56,931 nt of DNA from Streptomyces thermovulgaris (lineage in GTDB: Bacteria; Actinomycetota; Actinomycetes; Streptomycetales; Streptomycetaceae): NCBI RefSeq assembly GCF_002155915.1, contig NZ_MUME01000088.1, positions 1 through 56,931 of the forward strand. Direction: 5' to 3'. A program made the position numbers and the translations under genes. The notes under the pieces are model-generated. The model did no database searches. It saw only the letters and a program-made list of their open reading frames with translations, and was not told the DNA's origin. Positions 16,653 through 24,854 of this stretch are shown here, in pieces (position 1 is the first letter of the stretch; every line of letters starts with the position of its first letter).

Positions 16653-17318
16653 TCAGCTCTCGGCCGGCACGACGCCGACCGGGCAGGACACCCCGGTGCC
16701 GCCCAGACCGCAGTAACCCGCCGGGTTCTTGTCGAGGTACTGCTGGTGGTAGGCCTCCGCCGGGTAGAAGGGGCGGCCGTCGGCCGGGAGGATCTCCGTG
16801 GTGATCGTGCCGTGGCCGGCCGCGGTGAGGACCTTCTGGTAGGCCTCGCGGGAGGCCTCCGCCGCGGCTGCCTGGGCGGGGGTGTGGGTGTAGACGGCAG
16901 AGCGGTACTGGGTGCCCACGTCGTTGCCCTGACGGTACCCCTGGGTGGGGTTGTGGGACTCCCAGAAGGTCTTCAGCAGCCGGTCGTACGAGACGGCCTT
17001 CGGGTCGTAGACCACGCGGACCACCTCCGCGTGACCGGTCAGGCCCGAGCAGACCTCCTCATACGTGGGGTTCTCGGTGTAGCCGCCCTGGTAGCCGACC
17101 AGAGTGGTCCACACCCCCGCCGGGAGCTGCCAGAACCTGCGTTCGGCGCCCCAGAAGCAGCCCATGCCGAAGTCGGCGATCTCCAGGCCCTCGGGGTAGG
17201 GGCCGAGCAGCGGGGTGCCGAGGACCGTGTGGCGGTCGGGGACCTCGAACAGAGGCGCGGGCCGGCCCTTGAGCGCCTGCTCGGGGGTGGGCATCTGCGG
17301 CGTTCGGCCGAAGAGCAT
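16653..17318 (-). CDS. msrA: Peptide-methionine (S)-S-oxide reductase
   Basis: A 221-residue cytosolic repair enzyme that reduces methionine-S-sulfoxide in proteins. The active-site motif [11 protein letters not shown] contains the catalytic Cys; [19 protein letters not shown] and [13 protein letters not shown] are family blocks, and PVGVVPAES closes the protein. The resolving cysteine is probably in the C-terminal [12 protein letters not shown] segment. A second, decayed copy of that 3' end lies 770 bp downstream, behind an inserted gene, which suggests that the present C-terminus may have been supplied by the insertion. Confidence 0.95.
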   Translation of the reverse strand: MLFGRTPQMPTPEQALKGRPAPLFEVPDRHTVLGTPLLGPYPEGLEIADFGMGCFWGAERRFWQLPAGVWTTLVGYQGGYTENPTYEEVCSGLTGHAEVVRVVYDPKAVSYDRLLKTFWESHNPTQGYRQGNDVGTQYRSAVYTHTPAQAAAAEASREAYQKVLTAAGHGTITTEILPADGRPFYPAEAYHQQYLDKNPAGYCGLGGTGVSCPVGVVPAES

Positions 17319-17430
17319 GAGGGTCTCCCTGTCGGTCTGAGGCGGGCCCGCCCGTCACAACGGGCCCGTCGGTTCCGCCGCTCGCAGTGCACGGGCGACG
17401 GCACTGAAGGAGAACGATTCCGGCGCCGCT

Positions 17431-17472
17431 CGCATTCCGGATTCAGGACACTGCCCGCATTCCGGGTTCAGG
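17431..17472. repeat. 17-bp direct repeat, two copies
   Basis: CGCATTCCGGATTCAGG (17431-17447) and CGCATTCCGGGTTCAGG (17456-17472) differ at one base and are 25 bp apart. The second overlaps the stop codon of the gene at 17468. Confidence 0.75.
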
Positions 17473-18583
17473 CGGCCGGCTCGGCAGCCGCGGCCACCGC
17501 TGCGGCCGAGGAGTCGCGGATGGTGCAGTAGTACTCGGCCATGTCGTTCCGGTAACGCCACGGCAGCGCGTTCACATACCCGTCGACCAGCTTGAACTGC
17601 TCCAGGGCCGCCTCGTCCCGGTCCTGCAGCGACAGGTAGTACGCCAGCAGGTGCCGCAGCTCGGGCAGCCGCGGGTGGGCCGGGTCGGCCGCCGCCGCGT
17701 CGGCGAGGGCCGCGTCGACCCGGGCCACCATCTCGGGCGTGCGGTCGACGGCGCTGTCCTCCGACTCGTCGTGCTCGTAGTGGGCGATGAGCGGCAGGGC
17801 CGTGAGCAGGCTGCCCAGCGGTGCACCGGCCGCGGCGCGCTCGGCGAACCCGGTGGCCAGCTGCTCCGAGCCGCGCCACTTCGCGCACCAGTACTGCAAC
17901 GCCGAGAAGTGGGCCTCGTAGTGGTACGGGGCACGGGCGGTGATCTCCGCCCAGAGCTTGTCCATCTCGGAGTGCGGGTAGCCGAGGCCGAGCGCCACCC
18001 AGATCTCCGCGATGTACGGCGTGGGGTCGTCGGGGTTCAGGGCGGCGGCCCGCGCTATCTCCTCGCGGGAGCGCACCAGAGTCCGGTGGAAGCCCTCGAA
18101 CTGCTCCCGGGTCGTGTACTGGGCCCGCTTGCTGCCGCGGATCTTCCAGGCGAGGAACACGGTGCTGCGGGCCCGGACCACGGCGGCGTCCGGGTCGTCG
18201 GGGTGCTCGGTCTCCCACTCGAGCAGCCAGGCGTCCTCCTCGGCCGCCTGCTCGGCGAACAGGGACACGGCGGCGGAGCGGCGCTCCCAGTCGCGGCCGA
18301 TGGTGTGCAGCACCTTCGCGGCCGGCCGCCAGTCCCCGCCGCGCGCGGCGTTCAGCGCGGCCGCCCAGCCGGCGGGCAGCGGGGCCGCCCAGTCGGTGTT
18401 CTGCCGCTCCGGGGGCAGCAGACCGAACTGCTCGGCGACCTCCGAGGCGTCCTCGGTGCCCGGCGACTGGGACGCCCGTTTCAGCTCCTTCCGGTACTCC
18501 TTCACGAAGACCCGGGCCATCCACAGGGCGAAGAGCACGGTGGGGACGGCCAGAATGCCCAGGATCCACAGCAGGACGGTCAT
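17468..18583 (-). CDS. Membrane-anchored protein, paralogue of 20671-21789
   Basis: A 371-residue protein with one N-terminal membrane helix (about 3-25), then a long soluble alpha-helical region facing the cytosol or outside. The core ARAPYHYEAHFSALQYWCAKW and the AGAPLGSLLTALPL stretch match the paralogue on the other side of the peptidase gene almost position for position. It resembles DUF4034-type helical-repeat proteins, though I am not certain of that name. No catalytic motif is visible. It lies 90 bp downstream of the M48 peptidase gene on the same strand, so co-transcription is likely. Confidence 0.75.
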   Translation of the reverse strand: MTVLLWILGILAVPTVLFALWMARVFVKEYRKELKRASQSPGTEDASEVAEQFGLLPPERQNTDWAAPLPAGWAAALNAARGGDWRPAAKVLHTIGRDWERRSAAVSLFAEQAAEEDAWLLEWETEHPDDPDAAVVRARSTVFLAWKIRGSKRAQYTTREQFEGFHRTLVRSREEIARAAALNPDDPTPYIAEIWVALGLGYPHSEMDKLWAEITARAPYHYEAHFSALQYWCAKWRGSEQLATGFAERAAAGAPLGSLLTALPLIAHYEHDESEDSAVDRTPEMVARVDAALADAAAADPAHPRLPELRHLLAYYLSLQDRDEAALEQFKLVDGYVNALPWRYRNDMAEYYCTIRDSSAAAVAAAAEPAA

Positions 18584-18673
18584 AGGGCACGGGCTCCGTT
18601 TCTCGGTCGTCGGGGAAGGGTGCCGGGGAAGTCGTCGAGGAGAGGTGCCGGGGAGGACACAGGGGAAGGGGCG

Positions 18674-20314
18674 TCAGGCGGCCGGTGCCGGGGGCAGCAG
18701 TGCGCGCAGCGGTCCGGTGTCCGGGCGGTCGGCGAGCGCGGCCTCCACGGCCGCGGCGAGGACGGCACCGGCCTTGGTGCCCCCGTCGTTCTCGCCGTCG
18801 CCCGCGAGGGATCCGGGAAGGTGGGCGGTCGCCGCCCGCTCCCAGGAGAACTCCCAGGTCACCAGCGAGTGCGCGCTGAACTCGGCCAGCACCATGCTCC
18901 GCAGCGCCTCACGCAGCATGGGACGGACGAACTCGCGGAAGGCGCGTCCCGTCGCGGCCGCCGCCTCGTCGGACAGCGGCAGGCGCTGCGCCAGCCGCCA
19001 CAGCTGCCCGTCGTCGATCACCGCCAGCAGCCCGGACAGGGTCGGCCGGTCCTTGGTGTAGACGGCCAGCGCCCGGTGCAGCGGGGTGTCGAGGGAGGCG
19101 AGGGACTCGGCCATCGAGACGTTCAGCAGCTCGTCCCAGTCGGCGGCGCGGCGGAACGTGCGGGCCTCCTCCGTCAGGACCGCGTCCTCCAGGGCCGCCA
19201 GGGTCCGCTCCGGAGCGGTGAGCAGGTCGAGCGCGACGCCCTTGCCCTCCTCGGCGCGGCCGTCGGCGGGCAGGGCCTCGATGCGGCGGACGCGTTCGGC
19301 GATCGGCGGGTGCGAGTCGTACGGGGAGGCGGGCTCGTCGGGCAGCTGGGCGCGCAGCTCCACGAGTTCCAGCGCGCGGGCGCTCAGCATCCGGCCGAAG
19401 CCGCCGAAGAGCTCGCCGCGCGGCGGCAGCAGCCGCGCCCGCACACCGAGCATGGCGTAGCAGTCGAGGTAGAACGCGTGGGCGGTGGCGAGCGCCGGGA
19501 TCTCGCGCAGCGCCGACGCGGTCGCGTCGCGGCCGGCGATCCGGGCGGCGGCCAGGTCCGCCGCGTACTCCTGGTCGCGGGCCGTCGTCAGTGAGGCCCG
19601 CAGGTAGAAGGTGCCGTACAGGGTGTAGATCCGGGCCATCGTCCGGTACGTCAGCCCGGCCCCGGTCGTGTCGATCTCCTTGGCCTTCTTGCCCTTGGCC
19701 ACGGCCTTGGCGGCGGCCTTCTCCTGGCGGGCGCGCTCCTCGGCGACCTTGCGCTCGGCCCTGGTGCGGAACTGCTCGATGATCCGCTCGATCCGCGTCC
19801 GGCCCCGGACGACGACGGCGGCCAGCCGGGTGTCGCCGCCGGTGAAGTGGCCGTACTCATGGGCGAGCACGGCGCGCAGCTGGGCCTCGCTCAGCCCGGT
19901 CATGAGCGGTATGCCGAGGTAGAGGCGGCGCGGGCCGGGGAGCAGGCCGAGGAGCCGGGGCTGCTCGGCGACGGCCGCGTTGACCTCGCCGGTGAGGATG
20001 ATCCGGTCGGGGGCGCGGGTGCCGGCGGCGTCCGCGAGCTCCCGCACCAGCGCCCACAGCCGGGGCTCGTCGGCCTCGGTGACCTCCAGGCCCGCCACGT
20101 CCTCGCCCTTCGGCGCGCGCAGCATGAACATGCCGCGTATCACGGGAACGGCCAGCAGGACCGAGACGATCACGATCTTCCCGGCGAGCGCGCTGGGAGC
20201 CCAGCGCAGGGCCGCCGCGTCGAGGGCGGCCAGCACCGCGAGCAGGACGAGGTTCAGTGCGTAGAAGCCGAGCAGCAGCGCGACGGCGCGCAGCGCGCGC
20301 AGAGTTGCGCCCAT
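18674..20314 (-). CDS. M48-family membrane metallopeptidase
   Basis: A 546-residue integral-membrane zinc protease of the HtpX/Ste24 group. Two helices at the N-terminus (about 5-30 and 40-60) precede the catalytic domain with HEYGH at 152-156 and the third zinc ligand Glu249 (QEYAAD). SHPPIAERVRRIEAL is the conserved C-terminal block. A Lys/Glu/Arg-rich insert (about 185-215) is unusual. HtpX-like proteases cut damaged membrane proteins; this one is longer and carries a 200-residue C-terminal extension of unknown function. It lies between two paralogous membrane-anchored genes. The ATG at 20314 gives the correct first helix. Confidence 0.88.
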   Translation of the reverse strand: MGATLRALRAVALLLGFYALNLVLLAVLAALDAAALRWAPSALAGKIVIVSVLLAVPVIRGMFMLRAPKGEDVAGLEVTEADEPRLWALVRELADAAGTRAPDRIILTGEVNAAVAEQPRLLGLLPGPRRLYLGIPLMTGLSEAQLRAVLAHEYGHFTGGDTRLAAVVVRGRTRIERIIEQFRTRAERKVAEERARQEKAAAKAVAKGKKAKEIDTTGAGLTYRTMARIYTLYGTFYLRASLTTARDQEYAADLAAARIAGRDATASALREIPALATAHAFYLDCYAMLGVRARLLPPRGELFGGFGRMLSARALELVELRAQLPDEPASPYDSHPPIAERVRRIEALPADGRAEEGKGVALDLLTAPERTLAALEDAVLTEEARTFRRAADWDELLNVSMAESLASLDTPLHRALAVYTKDRPTLSGLLAVIDDGQLWRLAQRLPLSDEAAAATGRAFREFVRPMLREALRSMVLAEFSAHSLVTWEFSWERAATAHLPGSLAGDGENDGGTKAGAVLAAAVEAALADRPDTGPLRALLPPAPAA

Positions 20315-20670
20315 CGGGCGGACCCCCCACAGAATCTGTGAAAGCGGACATGGCGGAGCGACGGCCGCCGGAAGCCGACCGCGCGGTGGTGCGTGTGGGG
20401 GGAAACGCGGCAGGCGAAGTAGGCGGAGTATGCCCCACCGCAGGTCAGAGGGGCAATTCAGATCCTGCTCGGGCTCCGCTCCCGGCCCTGCTCCGGCCCC
20501 GGTCCGAACGCGCCGGGGGCCCGGTTCGGCTCCCACCCGGCCCGGTTCAGCCCCGGTTCAGCCCCGGGCCGGGCGTGCCGGGGAGAGGCCCCCGGGCCGG
20601 ACTTCGGAGCCGGTTCGCCGGGGAAGCACCGGTCCGGCCGGGGACGAGGGCGCCGGGGACGAGAGGTGTC
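20315..20670. other. 356-bp C-rich intergenic region with 11-bp tandem repeat
   Basis: It contains CCGGTTCAGCC twice in tandem (20542-20563) and several CCCGG/GGTTC variants around it. It must hold the promoter of the M48 gene if that is separate, but no convincing -35/-10 pair was found. Confidence 0.5.
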
Positions 20671-21789
20671 TCAGTGGAGCAGCGTCGCCGGGCTGCCGCC
20701 GTTCGCCTCGTAGCCCGCCACCGCCAGGGCCCGGTAGAGGGCGAACTCCGCCGCCGGGTCGTCGGACAGCGTCCACGGCAGGGCGCCCACATGGCCGTCG
20801 ATGTGCACCAGCTGGTGCATGGCCTCCGCCCAGCGCTCGCAGCGGACGAGGAAGAAGAGCAGCAGATGGCGGACGTGGGCCTGCACCGGGTCGTCGGAGC
20901 GGGCCGACTGCACCGCGTGGAGCGCGCCGTGGATCGCCTTGGTCACGACCTCGCTCTGGTAGAAGCCCTGGACCAGGTTCACCTCGGGCATGTGCTCGAA
21001 GACGGCGAAGAGCGGAAGGCCCGCCAGCAGGGAACCCCGGGGCGCGCGGGCGGCCGCGGCCTCGGCGAACGACATCGCCAGCTCACGTGAGCCGTGCCAC
21101 TTCTCGCACCAGTAGTGCAGGGCCGCCAGATGGGCCCCCATGTGGTTCGGCGCACGGTCGAGGATCTTCAGCCAGAGCTTCTCGAACTCCGGCTGCGAGT
21201 ACGCCAGGCCGCGTGCCACGGCCAGCTCGATGATGTAGGGGACCGGATCGCCCGGGGCGAGCAGCGCGGCCTGGCCGCACGCCTCCTTGGCCTCCTCCAT
21301 GATGATCCGGAACTCGTCCGTGCCCGGGGTCGACGTACGCCACGCCTGCTGCACCAGGAACTCCGCGTGCACCGCCGCGCCGCCCGGGTCCTTGGGCGCC
21401 TCGGTGCGCCACACCCGCAGCCACTGTCCGCCCGGCGTCTCGCCGACCCCGCCCGGCCGCTGCTGCAGTTCCAGCGCGGCGGCGCCGGCGAAGGCCTGCA
21501 CACGCTGCCAGCGCAGCTCGCCCTCCTTCTCCGTGCCCGCGAGGAGCTGGGAGGCCGCACGGTAGTCCTGGGTCCGCTGCACCACATCCAGGACGTCCAG
21601 CAGGTCCTGGTCGGGGCCGGGCAGGCGGACGTCCAGCTGCTCCTGCCGTACGAAACCGTAGTTCGCCGGGTCCGCGGCGTCCGGGTGCCCCGGGGGCACC
21701 TGCTCGATGACGCCGCGCTTGCGCCGCATGTACGGAAGCAGGACGAAGCCCAGCATGACCAGTGCCATCAGGACCCAGAGAATCTCCAT
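20671..21789 (-). CDS. Membrane-anchored protein, paralogue of 17468-18583
   Basis: A 372-residue protein with an N-terminal membrane helix (about 3-20, then RRKRG). The soluble part shares with its paralogue the block GDPVPYIIELAVARGLAYS, the core DRAPNHMGAHLAALHYWCEKW and ARAPRGSLLAGLPLFA. Identity is concentrated in this central third, and the N-terminal regions are divergent. No catalytic motif is visible. The ATG at 21789 is divergent from the cystathionine synthase gene 130 bp away. A helical scaffold or regulator for the M48 protease is a guess from context. Confidence 0.75.
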   Translation of the reverse strand: MEILWVLMALVMLGFVLLPYMRRKRGVIEQVPPGHPDAADPANYGFVRQEQLDVRLPGPDQDLLDVLDVVQRTQDYRAASQLLAGTEKEGELRWQRVQAFAGAAALELQQRPGGVGETPGGQWLRVWRTEAPKDPGGAAVHAEFLVQQAWRTSTPGTDEFRIIMEEAKEACGQAALLAPGDPVPYIIELAVARGLAYSQPEFEKLWLKILDRAPNHMGAHLAALHYWCEKWHGSRELAMSFAEAAAARAPRGSLLAGLPLFAVFEHMPEVNLVQGFYQSEVVTKAIHGALHAVQSARSDDPVQAHVRHLLLFFLVRCERWAEAMHQLVHIDGHVGALPWTLSDDPAAEFALYRALAVAGYEANGGSPATLLH

Positions 21790-21918
21790 GCCTCCAGCGA
21801 ACCAGACCGTGCCGACACTTGGCCAACCTGTCCCGCCGGCCTGTGGAAAACCCGGCCGCGCACGGGGCCGGGCCCTGTCGTCCGCCAGCACTTCCGCAAG
21901 CCCATTACCCTCGGGCCC

Positions 21919-23073
21919 ATGAGCGACAGGCACATCAGTCAGCACTTCGAGACGCTCGCGATCCATGCGGGCAACACCGCCGACCCCCTCACCGGGGCGG
22001 TCGTCCCGCCCATCTACCAGGTGTCGACCTTCAAGCAGGACGGCGTGGGCGGCCTGCGCGGCGGCTACGAGTACAGCCGCAGCGCCAACCCGACCAGGAC
22101 CGCCCTGGAGGAGAACCTCGCCGCCCTCGAGGGCGGCCGCCGCGGTCTCGCGTTCGCGTCCGGTCTGGCTGCCGAGGACTGCCTGCTGCGTACGCTGCTC
22201 CGCCCCGGCGACCACGTCGTCATCCCCAACGACGCCTACGGCGGCACGTTCCGCCTCTTCGACAAGGTCGTCTCCCGCTGGGGCGTGGAGTGGTCGGTCG
22301 CGGACACCGGCGACCCGGCCGCCGTACGGGCCGCCGTCACCCCGAGGACCAAGGCCGTGTGGGTGGAGACGCCCTCCAACCCGCTGCTCGGCATCACCGA
22401 CATCGCCGCCGTTGCCCAGGTCGCTCACGAAGCGGGCGCCAAGCTCGTCGTCGACAACACCTTCGCCACGCCGTATCTGCAGCAGCCGCTCGCGCTCGGC
22501 GCGGACGTGGTGGTGCACTCGCTGACCAAGTACATGGGCGGTCACTCGGACGTCGTCGGCGGTGCGCTGGTCGTCAGCGACCCGGCGCTGGGCGACGAGC
22601 TGGCGTACCACCAGAACGCCATGGGCGCCGTCGCGGGTCCGTTCGACTCCTGGCTGGTGCTGCGCGGCGTCAAGACGCTCGCGGTGCGCATGGACCGGCA
22701 CAGCGAGAACGCCGCCAAGGTCGCCGAGATGCTGTCCCGGCACCCGCGTGTGACGCAGGTGCTGTACCCGGGGCTGCCGGAGCACCCCGGTCACGAGGTG
22801 GCCGTCAAGCAGATGAAGGCGTTCGGCGGCATGGTCTCCTTCCGGGTGCAGGGCGGCGAGGAGGCGGCCGTCGAGGTCTGCAACCGTGCCAAGGTGTTCA
22901 CGCTCGGCGAGTCCCTCGGCGGGGTCGAGTCCCTGATCGAGCACCCCGGTCGGATGACGCACGCCTCCGCGGCGGGCTCCGCCCTGGAGGTCCCCGGGGA
23001 TCTGGTCCGGCTGTCGGTGGGCATCGAGAACGTCGACGACCTGCTCGAGGACCTGCGGCAGGCGCTCGGCTAG
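21919..23073 (+). CDS. metB: Cystathionine gamma-synthase
   Basis: A 384-residue PLP enzyme of the Cys/Met metabolism family, expected to join cysteine with an activated homoserine to form cystathionine. The PLP lysine lies in [42 protein letters not shown] and [15 protein letters not shown] are family blocks, and [17 protein letters not shown] is near the C-terminus. Cystathionine gamma-lyase is very similar and some actinobacterial members have both activities, so the reaction direction is not certain. It is monocistronic and followed by GC-rich repeats. Confidence 0.92.
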   Translation: MSDRHISQHFETLAIHAGNTADPLTGAVVPPIYQVSTFKQDGVGGLRGGYEYSRSANPTRTALEENLAALEGGRRGLAFASGLAAEDCLLRTLLRPGDHVVIPNDAYGGTFRLFDKVVSRWGVEWSVADTGDPAAVRAAVTPRTKAVWVETPSNPLLGITDIAAVAQVAHEAGAKLVVDNTFATPYLQQPLALGADVVVHSLTKYMGGHSDVVGGALVVSDPALGDELAYHQNAMGAVAGPFDSWLVLRGVKTLAVRMDRHSENAAKVAEMLSRHPRVTQVLYPGLPEHPGHEVAVKQMKAFGGMVSFRVQGGEEAAVEVCNRAKVFTLGESLGGVESLIEHPGRMTHASAAGSALEVPGDLVRLSVGIENVDDLLEDLRQALG

Positions 23074-23079
23074 CACGCA

Positions 23080-23165
23080 CCGGCGGGCCGGGGAGCACGA
23101 AGAGCACCGGCCGGCCGGGGAGCACCGGCCGGCCAGGGATTCCGGCGGGCCGGGGAGCACCGGCC
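23080..23165. repeat. GGCCGGGGAGCAC direct repeats
   Basis: Three near-identical GGCCGGGGAGCAC units plus diverged GCACCGGCC links follow the metB stop. Their inverted CCGGC/GCCGG parts may fold and end transcription. Confidence 0.7.
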
Positions 23166-23170
23166 GGAGG

Positions 23171-23419
23171 TCACCAGTCGGCCACGGGAGGAGTCGTGTG
23201 CGACGGCGGCTCCACCCACGGCCGGGCCGTCGCCGCCCACACGGCGAGGACCACGGCGACCGCGCACAGCACCAGCCACATCGCCCGGCGGGCGGCCGTC
23301 CGGCGGCGCAGCATGCGCTCCCCGCGGCGCACCGCGTCGCCGTACAGCTCCGCCGGCACCTGCGGCGACGGCTGCTCCAGAAGCCGCCGCACGGCGGCCT
23401 CGCGCTCGGTCCGGTTCAC
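23171..23419 (-). CDS. Small membrane protein, possible anti-sigma-like partner
   Basis: An 82-residue protein: a charged N-terminal half (VNRTEREAAVRRLLEQ), a stretch with MLRRRTAARR, then one membrane helix (about 47-66) and a short outer tail. It lacks a zinc-binding HxxxCxxC motif of ZAS anti-sigma factors. It lies 37 bp after the SigE-like sigma gene and is probably co-transcribed, which is the only reason to suspect that it controls that factor. GTG at 23419 has AAGGAGG correctly placed. Confidence 0.7.
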   Translation of the reverse strand: MNRTEREAAVRRLLEQPSPQVPAELYGDAVRRGERMLRRRTAARRAMWLVLCAVAVVLAVWAATARPWVEPPSHTTPPVADW

Positions 23420-23456
23420 CGCCGCCTCCTTGGGCCGGGGCGTGTGCGCACGGCGT

Positions 23457-23954
23457 TCACGACGGTGCCACCTCGGGGCCGCGTACCGCCGGTGCCGGAC
23501 GGTACGCCGGGCGGGCGAGTGCGGCGACCGCGCGGTCGCACAGGACGCGGACGCGGTCCGCGGGCAGCCCCAGCAGGGCCGCCGTCTGGTCCTCGGCCAT
23601 TCCCTCGTACAGCCTGAGGACGGCGACCAGTCGTTCCCGCGGGGCGAGGGCGGCCAGGGCGCCGGAGGGCTGCCGGCGGGCACGGCCCCCGTGCCGGTAC
23701 CAGGTCTCGTGGGCGAAACGGGTGACCAGACGCTCGCGGGTGCGGGCGTACGGGTCCTCGCCGCGCAGCCGGTCCCAGGACGCGTACGTGTGCGCCAGGG
23801 CGAGGGTCAGCAGACGCCGCGCGTGCGGGTTGGCGTCCGGGACCTCCGCGGTGAGCAGTGTGGCGACGTGCAGCAGCCGGCCGGCCGCGCCCGCGACGAA
23901 CGCCTCGAACTCCCGGGCCCGGCGGGCGCCTTGGGACGCCTGCCGTTCTTGCAC
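23457..23954 (-). CDS. SigE-family ECF sigma factor-like protein
   Basis: A 165-residue protein with the two-domain layout of small ECF sigma factors. Region 2 (REFEAFVAGAAGRLLHVATL, about 12-80) is weakly conserved. Region 4 (ALAPRERLVAVLRLYEGMAE to VRVLCDRAVAAL, about 103-150) has the helix-turn-helix. Because region 2 is diverged, promoter melting is not assured. The GTG at 23954 follows AGGAGG; a TTG at 23969 would add five residues. A small membrane protein follows in the same operon, as in many sigma/anti-sigma pairs. Confidence 0.75.
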   Translation of the reverse strand: MQERQASQGARRAREFEAFVAGAAGRLLHVATLLTAEVPDANPHARRLLTLALAHTYASWDRLRGEDPYARTRERLVTRFAHETWYRHGGRARRQPSGALAALAPRERLVAVLRLYEGMAEDQTAALLGLPADRVRVLCDRAVAALARPAYRPAPAVRGPEVAPS

Positions 23955-24014
23955 CGCGCCTCCTGCCAAGGGCGACCGTGACGGCGGGATCCGTGCCCGT
24001 GCGGCGTGCGGGGC

Positions 24015-24083
24015 CCGGTCTCATGTCCCGGTCTCGTGCATGACTCGTACTCGTCCACGAGGACACTTCCGGTCTCATATGAG
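24015..24083. promoter_or_regulatory. Three CCGGTCTC(A/G)T copies before the sigma-like gene
   Basis: Copies lie at 24015-24024, 24028-24037 and 24069-24078; the last merges into the palindrome CTCATATGAG (24074-24083). They lie 61-130 bp upstream of the sigma-like gene and may be operator sites or an autoregulated promoter. Confidence 0.45.
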
Positions 24084-24185
24084 GACAGCGGCGTCCCGCC
24101 GGTCAAGAGCCGTGCGCGGGGCGCGGCGTCCGCGGCGGCGCGCCGCCGGCGGCGGACCCCGAGCGGCACGGGCGGCACAGGAGGC

Positions 24186-24710
24186 TCAGGACGCCGGTGA
24201 CGTGTCCTGCTGCGCCGCGCAGTGGGCGGCCTGGCGGGCGGAGAGGGCACGGTTGAAGCGGGTCAGCAGCGAGCAGAAGGCCTCGCGCTCCTCCGGTTTC
24301 CAGTCCTGGGTCAGCTCGGCCATCAGCTGCCGCCGGGAGGCGCGGACCTCCTCCAGCCGCGCCAGCCCGCGCGGGGAGAGCTGGAGCACCACGGCCCGCC
24401 CGTCCTCGGGATGGGAGGTGCGCTTGACGAGCCCGGTGTCGACGAGCGGTGCCACCTGGCGGGTGACGGTGGAGGAGTCGATGCCCATGCTCGCGGCGAG
24501 CGCCTTGACGCCCATCGGCCCTTCCTTGTCCAGGCGGTTGAGCAGCAGGTAGGCGGCGCGGTCCATGGAGTTGCGCACCTGGCCGACCCCGCCGAGCCTG
24601 GTCTGTTCGGCGCGGCGGGCGAAGACCGCCACCTCGTGCTGGAGGGCGTCGAGGAGACCGGTGTCACCGACGGCCGTCGGGTCCGTCGGCTTGTCAGGTG
24701 TAGCGGGCAT
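24186..24710 (-). CDS. MarR-family transcriptional regulator
   Basis: A 174-residue winged-helix regulator. The recognition region is GPMGVKALAASMGIDSSTVTRQVAPLVDTGLV and the wing is KRTSHPEDGRAVVLQLSPRG. Its ligand is unknown. It diverges from the threonine dehydratase gene with 144 bp between, so it may control that gene and its own transcription. The ATG at 24710 was chosen; other possible starts upstream extend into the divergent promoter region. Confidence 0.9.
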   Translation of the reverse strand: MPATPDKPTDPTAVGDTGLLDALQHEVAVFARRAEQTRLGGVGQVRNSMDRAAYLLLNRLDKEGPMGVKALAASMGIDSSTVTRQVAPLVDTGLVKRTSHPEDGRAVVLQLSPRGLARLEEVRASRRQLMAELTQDWKPEEREAFCSLLTRFNRALSARQAAHCAAQQDTSPAS

Positions 24711-24728
24711 GGCGGAGGGCTCACTTCT

Positions 24729-24741
24729 CAAGGGCTGCTTG
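24729..24741. promoter_or_regulatory. CAAG-N5-CTTG inverted repeat
   Basis: A short perfect inverted repeat between the divergent MarR and threonine dehydratase genes, 19 bp upstream of the marR-type start. It is a candidate autoregulatory site; the arms are only four bases. Confidence 0.3.
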
Positions 24742-24854
24742 GGTTGGGGGACAGAGTACGCGGCTGAGGGGCGGGGCGTACCGGTGCTGGGCAAACCGGT
24801 GCCGCGGGAGAGGCGCAACCATGTCCGCGGCCCGCGCACTGCGAGACTGGGGAC

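Noticed and set aside
20671..23160. One 829-residue minus-strand protein covering metB and the membrane-anchored gene
   Set aside because: The N-terminal 457 residues are opposite metB and look random; the real start is the ATG at 21789 with a normal membrane helix.
23171..23683. A 170-residue longer version of the 82-residue membrane protein
   Set aside because: The extension overlaps the sigma-like gene and is Pro/Arg-rich; GTG at 23419 has a proper ribosome site.
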